Shown here: positions 47,950-58,200 of the stretch, piece by piece
How positions within the stretch are numbered: the stretch's first letter is position 1
How the letters are laid out: the number at the start of each line of letters is the position of its first letter
From: Adiantum capillus-veneris
Lineage: Eukaryota; Streptophyta; Polypodiopsida; Polypodiales; Pteridaceae
Length of the DNA: 60,000 nucleotides
Assembly: GCA_014529385.2 (NCBI GenBank)
Contig: CM043956.1
Coordinates: forward strand, 59,283,120 to 59,343,119
Direction of reading: 5' to 3'
Made by a program: the position numbers and the translations under genes
Notes under the pieces: generated by a model
What the model was told of the DNA's origin: nothing
Databases searched by the model: none
Seen by the model: only the letters and a program-made list of their open reading frames with translations

Positions 47950-48303
47950 ACTCGGCAAGAGTTGGCATTCTCATCACTAAAGATGTGAGAGTTAACTTCC
48001 GGCGGTGACGCTGCCTCATCTCCATCCATATCTGACGACAGCAATTGGCCCTTTGGACCGTTCTTGCTCTTGTTACTAACTTTGAAGTTGCTGTTGAATG
48101 ACTAGAGGTTGTCTAGATGGTCATTGTCGGGGATGTAGTGACTCTTGCCGCCCAGAAGATCCACCTTCTTCCCTATCTTCTAAAGACATTTCACCAGTAC
48201 TTTTGGATCGACGGAGCCCACCATGAGTGAAGGCAGCAATACCCTATATTCCATTGAGGGCTTTCTTCACCCGCTTCATGCAGGCATCGCAGTCTATGGA
48301 GAC
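47950..48303 (-). pseudogene. Captured fragment of a heavy-metal-associated (HMA/HIPP-type) gene
   Basis: Minus strand: a first block encodes an HMA fold start, VSIDCDACMKRVKKALNGI, with the metal-binding CXXC (CDAC), then TAG. In a shifted frame follows GSVDPKVLVKC, stop, KIGKKVDLLGGKSHYIPD, and the linker FNSNFKVSNKSKNG and LLSSDMDGDEAASPPE. This is the order and wording of plant HIPP proteins (HMA domain plus acidic linker). It lies in the 5' non-coding part of CACTA-1 and has no start codon. The same fragment is in CACTA-2 (54137-54495). Confidence 0.75.
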
Positions 48304-48490
48304 CTAAATCTAATCTAATATAACGTAAATCTAAATCTAGCGTAAATAAACGTAAATCTAACTAAAAATAAACTTAAATCTAATCTAATTTAACTTAAAT
48401 AAATCTAAATCTAATTTAACGTAAGTCTATTTAAGTCTAAATCTAATTTAACTTAAATAAATCTAAATCTAATTTAACTTATAACTCTCT
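48304..48490 (-). repeat. Degenerate AT-rich TAAATCTAA repeat array in CACTA-1
   Basis: Runs of TAAATCTAATTTAACG and TAAACTTAAATCTAA, imperfect, about 12-22 bp period. The array brackets the captured HMA fragment together with 47640-47880. Confidence 0.75.
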
Positions 48491-48567
48491 TCTTCTTGTG
48501 TGTGCGCGCGTGTGTGGATGTGTGTGCCAATAAAAAGAGATAAATGGTATAACCTTTTTATCACCCA

Positions 48568-48638
48568 TGCCAAGTATGATAGATTGGTTATGCCATTTCC
48601 CTCTTGAATAATAGGTCTTGAGTTCAACTCCTCGTCGG
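48568..48638 (+). other. Possible tRNA-like (SINE head) sequence in CACTA-1
   Basis: A stretch with an A-box-like TAGATTGGTTATGCC (48589-48603) and a B-box-like GAGTTCAACTCC (48620-48631) at a spacing normal for tRNA genes. The inverted CACTA-2 copy has the same segment on the minus strand. No full cloverleaf was established. Confidence 0.35.
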
Positions 48639-48684
48639 CTAGATCTTTAGGTCTTTTAATTTTAATTAGTTTCCTATGACGTTA

Positions 48685-48876
48685 AATTAGTTTCTCTCTC
48701 TTTCTCTCTCAATGTGTGTGCGTTTTTTTGTTTATGCATGTTTTCTCTCTCTTTTCCTCTCTCAATGTGTGCGTTTTTTGTTTATGCATGCTCTCTCTCT
48801 CTCTCTTTTCCTCTCTCAATGTGTGTGTGCATTCTTTGTTTATGTATGTGTGTGTGCGTTTTTGTTTATGTTTGTA

Positions 48877-48930
<54 letters not shown>

Positions 48931-48937
48931 AACACTA

Positions 48938-48988
<51 letters not shown>

Positions 48989-49050
48989 AAGAGGGGAAGG
49001 GAGCATGAGAGTGAGGAGAGGGAAGGAGCATACCTGGCTCTCCTTCCTCT

Positions 49051-49100
<50 letters not shown>

Positions 49101-49136
49101 AGAAGAAAGAGACAGAGAGAGAGAGAGAGAGAGGGA
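48685..49136 (+). repeat. CT/GT/GA microsatellite cluster in CACTA-1
   Basis: Long simple repeats: CT at about 48883-48928, GT/GA at 48937-48979 and GT at 49056-49099, mixed with imperfect copies of a unit around CTCTCAATGTGTGTGCGTTTTTTGT. ORFs over this stretch are artefacts. Confidence 0.92.
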
Positions 49137-49169
49137 GAGCGTTACCTGCTCCTTGCTTGAGGGCGCCGA

Positions 49170-49336
49170 AAAACTCAGATCTGAGATCTGAGTTTTTGAG
49201 CGCTCTCTATTATTTTTTTTAGCCCAGCCGGCGTCGCTATGAGCGTCGCAAATTTACTTGTAAATTTGCGACGCTCATAACGACGCCGGGAAATTTTTCT
49301 TTTGAGCGTCGCTAATATGAATAGCCTCTTGTAGTG
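49170..49336 (-). repeat. CACTA-1 5' subterminal region with hairpins and TIR
   Basis: A near-perfect 62-bp palindrome at 49228-49289 (arm CCGGCGTCGCTATGAGCGTC... with one mismatch in 30, loop 2 bp). A shorter palindrome, AACTCAGATCTGAGATCTGAGTT-like, lies at about 49172-49196. The TIR is at 49325-49336. Confidence 0.88.
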
Positions 49337-49967
49337 AAGTCCCGCAGTGCTAAAGGCAAGAGTGACATAGAATGCTACCATTGTGGCAAGAAGGGTCACA
49401 TGAAAAGAGACTGCAGAGAATGGAAAGCAGAAAAAGGCAAAGAGAAAGCTGAAGACCATGGTGAGAAGAACAAGTCCTCAGTGAAGATTCAAGAAATAAA
49501 TGTGACAAACACTGTTGCAGAGGATGACAGTCTAGTGTCAGGAGACATCTACTTCTTGAAGAATACAATGGACTCAGCTCTTCTTACAGCATCTGATGGA
49601 AATGCACTGAGTGACTGGATTATAGACTCAGGGGCATCACTTCATGTGTCTCCAAACAAGGAGTGGTTTACCTCTTATGTGACCACTAAAGATCATGTTC
49701 GGCTAGGCAATGGGCAGACATGTGAGATCTTAGGTGTTGGAGATGTTCAATTGAAGTTTCAGAATGGCTCTTCTTTCACGCTGAAGAATGTGAGACATGT
49801 TCCCGCAATTACAAAGAGCTTGATCAACACAGGTTTACTTGATGATGCTGGCTACGTCACCACTTTTGGACAGAACATGTGGAAGATATGCAAGGGTTCT
49901 ATGATAGTAGCACATGGAGTAAAGTCTAGAGGACTTTACATGATTTATGTATCAAATGTCTCTAAAA
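49337..49967 (+). pseudogene. Element E gag C-terminus and protease
   Basis: Continues gag after CACTA-1: zinc knuckle CYHCGKKGHMKRDC, protease WIIDSGASLHVS with both catalytic features intact, VRLGNGQTCEI, VRHVPAITKSLINTG, up to YMIYVSNVSKT. No stop in this stretch. The frame then runs into the inverted LTR patch and ends at 50074. Confidence 0.9.
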
Positions 49968-50037
49968 CAGTTGAAGGAGTACGAGCGGAAGTGCGACGCG
50001 AGAGAGAGTGCGAGAAGAAGAGCACGACGATATGGTG
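49968..50037 (-). repeat. Inverted 70-bp copy of E's own LTR end inside E pol
   Basis: The reverse complement of 39528-39597: the last 66 bp of the 5' LTR plus four bases toward the PBS (through AACTG). It follows the 5' LTR variant (CTCTCTCTCGCGTCGC) and not the 3' LTR one (CTCTCTCTCTCTCGCATCGC). It replaces the GAG-pre-integrase and first part of integrase. At the right junction GGTG is shared with the following pol sequence. Confidence 0.93.
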
Positions 50038-52298
50038 GAGAGTATGTTTCAAAGGCCTTTCAGGACTTTTGTGAGTCAAAAGGTATAAAACGTGAACTTA
50101 CTGCTCCTTACAATCCTCCTCAAAATGGTGTTGCTGAGAGGATGAATAGGACCATACAAGAGAAGGTTAGAAGTATGTTGTCTAATGCATAGCTGCCTAA
50201 TGGGTTTTGGGCTGAAGCTGTATCAACAGTTGTTCATCTTGTAAATAGATCTCCTAGCAAGGTTTTGCAGAAGGATTCAGTGCCAGAGATGGTATGGTCA
50301 GGCAAAATGCCCTCATACAAGCATCTCAGAGTCTTTGGCTGTGAGGCATATACTCACGTTCCAAAGGAATTTAGGAACAAACTTGAGCCAAAGAGTAGAA
50401 AGTGCATCTTTCTAGGCTATGGTAATTCTCGTGAGATGGGGTACAGACTTTGGGATCCCGAATCCAGAAAGGTTGTCCGCAGCAATGATGTTCACTTTAA
50501 TGAATCCAAATATCATTCTAAACCAGAGAGGGTTGAGGAGATTAGAAGAGTTGTCTTCCAAGAAGATGGACCTGCACGTGCAAGACAAAATGTGAGAGCT
50601 CAAGAGGAGCAAGGACAGGATAGAGTGGAACCACAGGTTGTGGCTGAGCCTGAGCCACCTATTGTGCGTAGATCTAGACGTGTCACGCGACCTCCTGATA
50701 GGTTTGTTCCATCTATGAACTATGTCATGTTGACTGATTGCAATGAGCCTTCATGTTACAAGGAAGCAGTGCAAATGAAGGACTTCGGGAATTGGCAATT
50801 GGCCATGCAGTCAGAGATGACAGCTCTGCATAAAAACAAGACATGGAAGCTAGTTAAATTACCACGGGGCAAAAAGGCTCTACCCTGTAAATGGGTTTAC
50901 AGGTATAAGATCACCGCTCATGATAGTCAGCCAAAGTACAAAGCAAGGCTTGTTTCCAAGGGCTTTAGGCAAGAACAAGGCATTGACTTTGATGAAGTCT
51001 TCTCTCCGGTGGTCAAGATGACTACATTGAGATGCTTTCTTGCATTGGTTTCCATATTAGATTTGGTGTTGCACCAAATGGATGTCAAGGCAACGTTCTT
51101 GCTTGGTGATTTAGATGTGGAAATTTACATGCAGCAGCCAGAAGGGTTTGTTGAGAAAGGCAAGGAAGATTGGGTATGCCAGTTGTTAAAGAGTCTTTAT
51201 GGCTTAAAACAATCACCGAGGGCATGGTACCATAAATTCCACAAGTTTATGCTTTCTCAAGGCTACAAACGTAGTGAGTTCGATCACTATCTATATACAA
51301 AGAAGGCTAAGGATGGCAGTTGGCTGATCCTTATTTTGTATGTGGATGACATATTGATTGCTGGCAAGCACTTGGAAGAAATTTCAGCTTTGAAGTCAAA
51401 GATGGCAAAATCGTTTGACATGAAAGACATGGGTGAGGCAAGTCATAAACTTGGTATGCTCATTGAGAGAGACAGATCAAAGAAGTTGATTTGGTTATCT
51501 CAAACAGAGTATATTGACAAGGTTTTGCAACGTTTCAATATGGAGAAGGGAAAGGCATTGAGTGTTCCATTGCCACCATATGTGAAACTTAGCAAACAAG
51601 ATTGTCCTGTGTCTGAGGAAGAACAGGCTGAAATGGATAAGATTACATATGCGTCTGCAGTGGGTAGTTTGATGTATGCAATGATTGCTACTCGCCCAGA
51701 CATTGCATTTGCAGTGGGAGTAGTAAGTCGATACATGTCAAACCCAGGCAAGAAACATTGGGAGGCAGTGAAAGGAATATTGAGATACCTGAAAGCTACA
51801 AAGAGTATGCGTATATGCTATGGGAGTCAGCAGCTAAGTGTAAAGGGTTTTACAGACTCAGATTATGCAGGTGACTTAGAAAACCAAAGATCTACGCCAG
51901 GGTATGTCTTTACATTGGCTGGTGGAGCAGTATCATGGCGTTCTAGATTACAAGATTGTGTTACTCAGTCTACTACAGAGGCTGAATATGTTGCAGCATT
52001 AGAGGCATGCAAAGAATCAATTTGGCTTAATCGACTAGTAACAGATTTGGGAATCAAAGAAGAGATGCCTGTGTTATATTGTGATAGTCAAAGTGCTATA
52101 CAATTGGCTCGCAATCCAGTTTATCACTCAAAGACAAAGCATGTGGATGTGAAGTATCACTTCATTAGGGAAATGCTCGAGGATAAGCAACTTCAGCTTG
52201 TCAAAGTTCACACCACAGAAAATCCTGCTGATCTACTTACAAAAGGACTTCCCTCAGAGAGCTTTGTGAATTTTCGCAAGCAGTTAGGTGTAGGGTAG
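50038..52298 (+). pseudogene. Element E integrase (partial), reverse transcriptase and RNase H
   Basis: Resumes at GGEYVSKAFQDFCESKG in a different frame from protease. Integrase end (QNGVAERMNRTIQE) with the third acidic residue, then TAG at 50190-50192. From 50193 the frame is clean: WAEAV, FGCEAYTHVPKE, RT (KARLVSKGFRQEQGIDFDE, YVDD at 51339-51350), RNase H (DSDYAGDLENQRSTPGYVF, STTEAEYVA, YCDSQSAIQLARNPVYHSK), ending at TAG 52296-52298. The integrase HHCC finger and the first two catalytic acids are missing, so E could not integrate by itself. Confidence 0.92.
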
Positions 52299-52376
52299 TA
52301 CATCACTTCTCTACATTTCTTGTATATTAGATTGTATAGTAGCTTCTCTCACACTTAAAGTACCACATTGGACTTT

Positions 52377-52387
52377 AAGTGGGAGGT
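52377..52387 (+). other. Element E polypurine tract
   Basis: AAGTGGGAGGT directly before the 3' LTR. Confidence 0.85.
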
Positions 52388-52583
52388 TGTTGGGGTATAA
52401 AGCCCAATGTGGTCGCCCAGGTAAGTGGGCGGGCCGCCACGTATGTACACATATTCTTCTGTAAAAACCTAATAAGAACTCACTATGCTCTACACATTAC
52501 AGTAGAGCGAGTTCACCATATCGTCGTGCTCTTCTTCTCGCACTCTCTCTCTCTCGCATCGCACTTCCGCTCGTACTCCTTCA
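52388..52583 (+). repeat. Element E 3' LTR
   Basis: 196 bp, same ends as the 5' LTR. Differs at about four bases and by two CT units. Confidence 0.95.
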
Positions 52584-53060
52584 AACACCACATTTGGCAA
52601 TGGTTCGTGGATAGTACACAAAGGTAATCTTGTTGTACTTAGAGGTCAGAAGCATGATACCTTGTATTCTCTGCATGTGTCAGATGTTGGTCATGATTAC
52701 ATATCTATAGCCGAGCTACTGTCTATACAGTTGTGGCATTGCCGGCTAGGTCATATTAGCAAAAAAGGAATGAGAACTTTGACTCATTTTGGCTACTTAC
52801 CTGTCTTGTTCTATGTTGACTTTCCTGTTTGTGAGCACTATATCTATGGAAAACAAACTAGGTCTGTGCACTTACCATTGGGTCAAAAGCGAGCTGAACC
52901 TCTAGATTTAATACATAGTGATGTTTGTGGTCCTATGTCAACCAAATCTCTAGGGGGAGGCAGCTATTTTGTGACATTCATAGATGACTCTACTCAAAAG
53001 GTGTGGGCATATCCTTTGAAACATAAGGATCAAGTTCTTCCTGTTTTCCAGAAATTTTTA
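52584..53060 (+). pseudogene. Element F GAG-pre-integrase and integrase start
   Basis: Continues F after E: TTFGNGSW, LWHCRLGHISKKGM (pre-integrase finger), SDVCGP, YFVTFIDDSTQKVWAYPL with the first catalytic Asp, ending VFPVFQKF before CACTA-2. The finger pair that should be CX2C reads CEHY, so one zinc ligand is lost. The frame is open here. Confidence 0.88.
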
Positions 53061-53240
53061 CACTACAAGAGGCTATTCATATTAGCGACGCTCACACAGC
53101 GACGCTCAAAAAAAAAATTCCCGGCGTCGCTATGAGCGTCGCAACTTTCTTTGTAAATTTGCGACGCTCATAGCGACGCCAGCTGGGCTAAAAAAATAAC
53201 CGAGCGCGCCCAAAAACTCAGATCTCAGATCTGAGTTTTT
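53061..53240 (+). repeat. CACTA-2 TIR and subterminal hairpins
   Basis: TIR 53061-53072, then GCGACGCTC repeats. An inverted repeat at about 53122-53177 has arms GGCGTCGCTATGAGCGTCGC and its complement around a short AT loop, and a second palindrome around AGATCTCAGATCT lies at 53217-53238. Confidence 0.88.
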
Positions 53241-53264
53241 CGGCGCCCTCAAGCAAGGAGCAGG

Positions 53265-53269
53265 TAACG

Positions 53270-53308
<39 letters not shown>

Positions 53309-53310
53309 CT

Positions 53311-53368
<58 letters not shown>

Positions 53369-53486
53369 AGAGGAAGGAGAGCCAGGTATGCTCCTTCCCT
53401 CTCCTCATTTTCATGTTACCTTCCCCTCTTTCTCTCTCCCTCTCTCTCTCTCTCTCACACACACATACACACACACACATAGTGTT

Positions 53487-53539
<53 letters not shown>

Positions 53540-53775
53540 GAGAGTACAAACAAAAACAAAAACGCACACACACATACATAAACAAAGAATGCACACACAC
53601 ATTGAGAGAGGAAAAGAGAGAGAGAGCATGCATAAACAAAAAACGCACGCATTGAGAGTGGAAAAGAGAGAGAGAGAACATGCATAAACAAAAAACGCAC
53701 ACATTGAGAGAGGAAAAGAGAGAGAAAACATGCATACGATCCAAAAAAACGCACACACATTGAGAGAGAAAGAGA
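53265..53775 (+). repeat. CT/AC/GA microsatellite cluster in CACTA-2
   Basis: CT near 53275-53302, AC near 53312-53364, GA near 53488-53543, then imperfect copies of an ACGCACACACATTGAGAGAGG-type unit. It mirrors 48685-49136. No real gene. Confidence 0.92.
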
Positions 53776-53832
53776 GAGAAACTAATTTAACGTCGTAGGA
53801 AACTAATTAAAATTAAAAGACCTAAAGATCTA

Positions 53833-53903
53833 GTCGACGAGGAGTTGAACTCAAGACCTATTATTCAAGAGGGAAATGGCATAATCAATCTATCATACTT
53901 GGC
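53833..53903 (-). other. Possible tRNA-like (SINE head) sequence in CACTA-2
   Basis: Inverse copy of 48568-48638. On the minus strand the B-box-like GAGTTCAACTCC is kept; the A-box-like stretch has one change. Confidence 0.35.
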
Positions 53904-54026
53904 ATGGGTGATAGAAAAGTTATACCATTTATCTCTTTTTATTGGCACACACATCCACACACGTGCACACACACACAAGAAGAAGAGAGTTATAACGTCG
54001 TAGGAAACTATCTTAAAAGACGTTAA

Positions 54027-54136
54027 AGATTAGGTTATATGTAGACTTACATTAAATTAGATTTAGGTTTATTTTTAACTAGATTTACGTTTATTTACGC
54101 TAGATTTAGATTTACGTTATATTAGATTAGATTTAG
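54027..54136 (+). repeat. Degenerate AT-rich TTAGATTTAGG repeat array in CACTA-2
   Basis: Imperfect TTAGATTTAGGTTTA/TTAGATTTACGTTTA units. Similar stretches flank the other side of the HMA fragment at 54540-54615 and 54700-54810. Confidence 0.75.
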
Positions 54137-54495
54137 GTCTCCATAGACTGCGATGCCTGCATGAAGCGGGTGAAGAAAGCCCTCAATGGAATATAGGGTA
54201 TTGCTGCCTTCACTCATGGTGGGCTCCGTCGATCCAAAAGTACTGGTGAAATGTCTTCAGAAGATAGGGAAGAAGGTGGATCTTCAGGGCGGCAAGAGTC
54301 ACTACATCCCCGACACAATGACCATCTAGACAACCTCTAGTCATTCAACAGCAACTTCAAAGTTAGTAACAAGAGCAAGAACGGTCTAAAGGGCCAATTG
54401 CTGTCGTCAGATGTGGATGGAGATGAGGCAGCGTCACCGCCGGAAGTTAACTCTCACATCTTTAGTGATGAGAATGCCAACTCTTGCCGAGTTTA
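54137..54495 (+). pseudogene. Captured fragment of a heavy-metal-associated (HMA/HIPP-type) gene, second copy
   Basis: Same order as in CACTA-1: CDAC metal motif (54149-54160), stop TAG a few codons later, frame change, GSVDPKVLVKCLQKIGKKVD, then the FNSNFKVSNKSKNG linker and an acidic tail. A 2-bp insertion near 54316 adds a frameshift that CACTA-1 lacks. Both copies share the early TAG, so the fragment was already broken before the elements multiplied. Confidence 0.75.
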
Positions 54496-54630
54496 GGGAA
54501 AAATTATGTGTTAAATCAGTTTTAAGGTTCTTATAATCCCTGTTAGTTTAGTTCTTTGTTTTTAATATAACATAATTTACGTTAGATTTAGATTTATGTT
54601 ATATTAGATTAGACTTAGGTTTATTTAGGT

Positions 54631-54663
<33 letters not shown>

Positions 54664-55094
54664 AGAAGAAGAGAGTTTTAACGTCGTAGGAAACTATCCC
54701 AAAAGACGTTAAAGATTAGGTTAGATGTAGACTTACGTTAAATTAGATTTAGGTTTATTTTTAGTTAGATTTACGTTTATTTAGATTTACGCTTATTTAC
54801 ATTAGATCGAGTCCACGCAAGAATTACTTACGGTTTAGGGTTTAGAGTTAGACGAACAGTGAAAAGATCTACTGTGAAAAGATGTTAAGATGCTGTGAAG
54901 TGCTACAGCTAGAGAAGAGGCAAAGGGGTTTTGTCCACTACATGCAGTATCATGTAGACGTGGGTGTGTAGATTTCTTGTACCCACAAATATAGGTATTG
55001 ACCAATAAAGACGAGATTATAATCCGGTGGTTCTGATCTCCGTGCACCTCTAGACCGAGGTGTGCGGGGATTGGACATGACTAGAGAATGTGAG

Positions 55095-55171
<77 letters not shown>

Positions 55172-55231
55172 CGAAGAATGCCAATAGAATATTAAATTTG
55201 TTGTCCAGGTTATAAGTTTTTTATCCTCATT
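54496..55231 (+). other. CACTA-2 region upstream of transposase
   Basis: AT-rich repeats (54540-54615, 54700-54810), an AC run at about 54635-54663 and non-coding sequence leading to the transposase start. No ORF with support. Confidence 0.7.
55098..55168 (+). repeat. (GA)n microsatellite upstream of CACTA-2 transposase
   Basis: About 35 GA repeats ending 63 bp before the transposase ATG. The matching tract in CACTA-1 is shorter and interrupted. Confidence 0.95.
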
Positions 55232-58200
55232 ATGAGTAGTGACGAGGATGTGGGACCGTCCAACCGAAACACCTATCTCTCAACGAGGGTCTTATGTCCT
55301 TGTAATCAATGCAAGCATGCTGTGCGACGGACAAGACGTGTTTCTTTGCAGCACGTTCGTGAATTTGGCGAGTTCGATCCATCTATTATAGATCGAGTTG
55401 TTGCTAATTATAACTCGTCGGACTCTAACGCTGGCCAACAAGCAGCAATCTTGAAACCCAATAGACGTGTTCGCAGGCGCTTTGGTCAAGCAGCATATGT
55501 GAGGCCACAAGATGTAGCCTCTGACAGCTCGGGGGATGATCATGCAGAGCACATTCCCAACGAGGCAATGTTTGAGCCCGAGATTGATGAAATGATCGAG
55601 ACGATCATGGATTCAGAAAGGCTTATCTATGATGATATGAAAAGTGAAGCCGATACGCCATTGTATAATGGAGCACGTATGTCTAGATTGAAAGCACTCC
55701 TAGTTCTTCTCAACATGCAGGCAAAGTTTGGATGGAGTGACACTAGCGTCACAGCGCTTTTCAGGTGATCTATTACAATTAGTTTACTTTAATAAAACTC
55801 TAAATGTACAATGATCTGATAGATTTTTACACGACTGCGTCATATTTTTATGTTGTGTAGATTGCTGAAAGAGCACATACTACCAGCTGACAATGTGATG
55901 CCAGATTCCCGAGATGAAGCAAGAAAGATTTTGCGAAACTTGGGGATGGATTACAATTCTATCCACTCTTGTCCTAATGACTGCATTCTTTTTAGAGGGG
56001 AATACATAGACATGGAGAAGTGTCCGAAATGTGATTCCGAAAGATATCGAGTACATCTCCACGGGACAAAAATTCCACAAAAGGTTTTGCGACATTTCCC
56101 TCTGCTTCCTCGCATCAAGCATTTATTCGAATGTAAGTCCATGGCCGCCCTAGCATCATGGCATGAGGAGAATAAATCTTCGGATGGTGTGCTACGAATT
56201 CCTGCAAATTGCGTAGCCTGGAAACATATAGATGGAACATGGTCGGATTTTTCCAGGGAAGCTCGAAATTTGCGCTTAGGCCTGGCTATGGATGGTGGCT
56301 ATGGATGGCGTAAATCCATTTGGTCAAAGATCAACATCTTACAGTGTATGGCCCGTTGTCATCGTCAACTACAACATTCCCCCGTGGTTGACTACGAAGA
56401 AGGGGCACCTATGGCTAAGCTTGATTGTGCCAGGGCGATATAAAGTGGGGAATATGGATGTGTATCTTTGTCCACTATTGGAAGAGCTACAACAATTGTG
56501 GATTGGCATAGAGGTGGTGGATATGAGCCGACACACAGGACGACGGAATGCTTTGATCAGAGGCATTCTAATGTGGACCATGCATGACTATCCCGGGCTA
56601 ACAGAATGCTCAGGTGATCTATTGACACTCCTCACTCAGACACTGTAAATCCATAGTTGATCTATTATCATGTGTATGCATGCAGGGCTTCAAACAAGCG
56701 GATACAGAGCATGTGTCACATGTGGACCTAGACTGAATGCACGTAGGGCACCCTCACTGAAGAAGCAAATCTACGAAGGTCATCAAGCGTATCTTCCAGA
56801 GAATCATGTGTTACGCGACGGCTTTTTGGGAAGAGAGCCACCAAGGATGTCTGCACAAGCATGGTTAGAGCAGAAGGAGATGTGCGATGACGGATTGCCT
56901 CCAGGGATGAAGAGACTATCTCTATGGTACGAGTTACCATACTGGCCCCGACTCATGATCAATCACTTGCTCGATCCAATGCACATATTCAAGAATGTGG
57001 GTAATCTACTATGGGACCATCTGACCGGCAAGAAAGATACTTTGGGAGCCAGAGTTGACCTTAGAAATGTGGATCGTATGGAGCAATATTGGCCGCAAAC
57101 AACGTCTGATGGATCGATAAAACTCCCTAAAGCACCATGGATTTTCACAGGAGCCCAAGAACGCAAAGTAAAAGAGACCATTCTATCTTTGCGGACCCCC
57201 ACTGGCGTAATGCACTCGCTCCGAACGTGTTTTACTAAAGAAGGAAAGCTTACCGGTTTGAAGTCACACGATTGGCATAAAATGTGTCAGGTACGTTCAT
57301 AGTGGACTTTAATATCATTGCATAAAATGTGGACTTTAATATCATTGCTGCACATACTTTACAGTTTATTTTACCGGTTTCCATTGAGGGATGTTTGTCT
57401 CTCGACATCCGTAACACAATCTACAAACTTGCAAAGCTGGTGCAATGGATCTCACAAAAGGAGATCAACGAAGACTCCATACCATTCGCCAAACTAAATG
57501 CTGCGGAGCTTGTGTGCATGTTTGAGAAACATTTTCCTACTACAATGCTAACCATTCAGGTGCATCTTCTTGTTCACATAGTTGATGAGGTGGAAATAGC
57601 TGGCACAGTTCATTCCAGATGGATGTTCTTCTTAGAACGTTTCATGAAAACGCTTAAGGGATATGTGCGTCAAAAGGCATGTCCGGAGGGTAGCATGGCA
57701 GAAGGTTGGTTGGTATCAGAGTCCCTAGTGTACATTGGAGAGTGGCTAGACGGATTTGATAAAGCCCGGGACACGCTATGGCGAACCATAGATGATGAGC
57801 GCATATCTGGGATTGTCATGTGCAATCTCGGTGTTGAGAAGAAGATGACAGAAGATCTAGAGGCTAAAATCAACCGATTTTGCATGCTTCACAATCCAGT
57901 GATGCAAAAGTGGATTTCACAATATGAGGATGCAAAGCAAGAGCGACAAAGGGCACGAATCGAGTGGAGACGGGGAAGACGACCATCGATGCACTATCCA
58001 ACGGTTCTGGAGAGCCTACCAACCTTCATGAGCTTAAGATGGTTGCACAACCAATTGAAAAGTGCACAACAATGCGGTGACGAAGTGACTGAGGAAGAGT
58101 GGGAGTACTCTCGGGGTTGCGCGACCAAGGTAAGTTTGCAATGTACGACTAGCAAGTGACTTTATTTATAAACGTTTGAATGGCCACTCATAATCTTTGT

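Larger units (their letters stand above)
41361..49336 (-). mobile_element. CACTA-1: En/Spm-type DNA transposon in E gag
   Basis: 7,976 bp with CACTACAAGAGG at both ends (41361-41372 and, inverted, 49325-49336) and a 3-bp target duplication AAG (41358-41360 and 49337-49339). Both genes read on the minus strand. It contains a TNP2-like transposase gene, a second gene with a Ptta/En-Spm-type domain, a captured HMA gene fragment and dense GCGTCGCTA subterminal repeats. E's gag frame resumes exactly beyond it. Confidence 0.96.
39402..52583 (+). mobile_element. Element E: Ty1-copia element in F, carrying CACTA-1 and an inverted LTR patch
   Basis: LTRs 39402-39593 and 52388-52583 (192 and 196 bp, about four substitutions plus two CT units). 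Flanks AATAC (39397-39401) and AACAC (52584-52588) are a 5-bp target duplication with one change. F's reading frame (DLG..., then TTFGNGSW) continues across the insertion. Without CACTA-1 it is 5.2 kb. Gag, protease, the second half of integrase, RT and RNase H are present; part of integrase is replaced by an inverted LTR fragment. Confidence 0.94.

Noticed and set aside
47640-48490. TAAATCTAA-type repeats considered as interstitial telomere sequence
   Set aside because: They lack the TTTAGGG unit and are degenerate; they are shared by both CACTA copies as part of the element.
48712-49222. Ser/Leu- and Cys/Val-rich ORFs in CACTA-1 (and 53130-53760 in CACTA-2)
   Set aside because: Translations of CT, GT and GA microsatellites; no conserved frame between the two elements.
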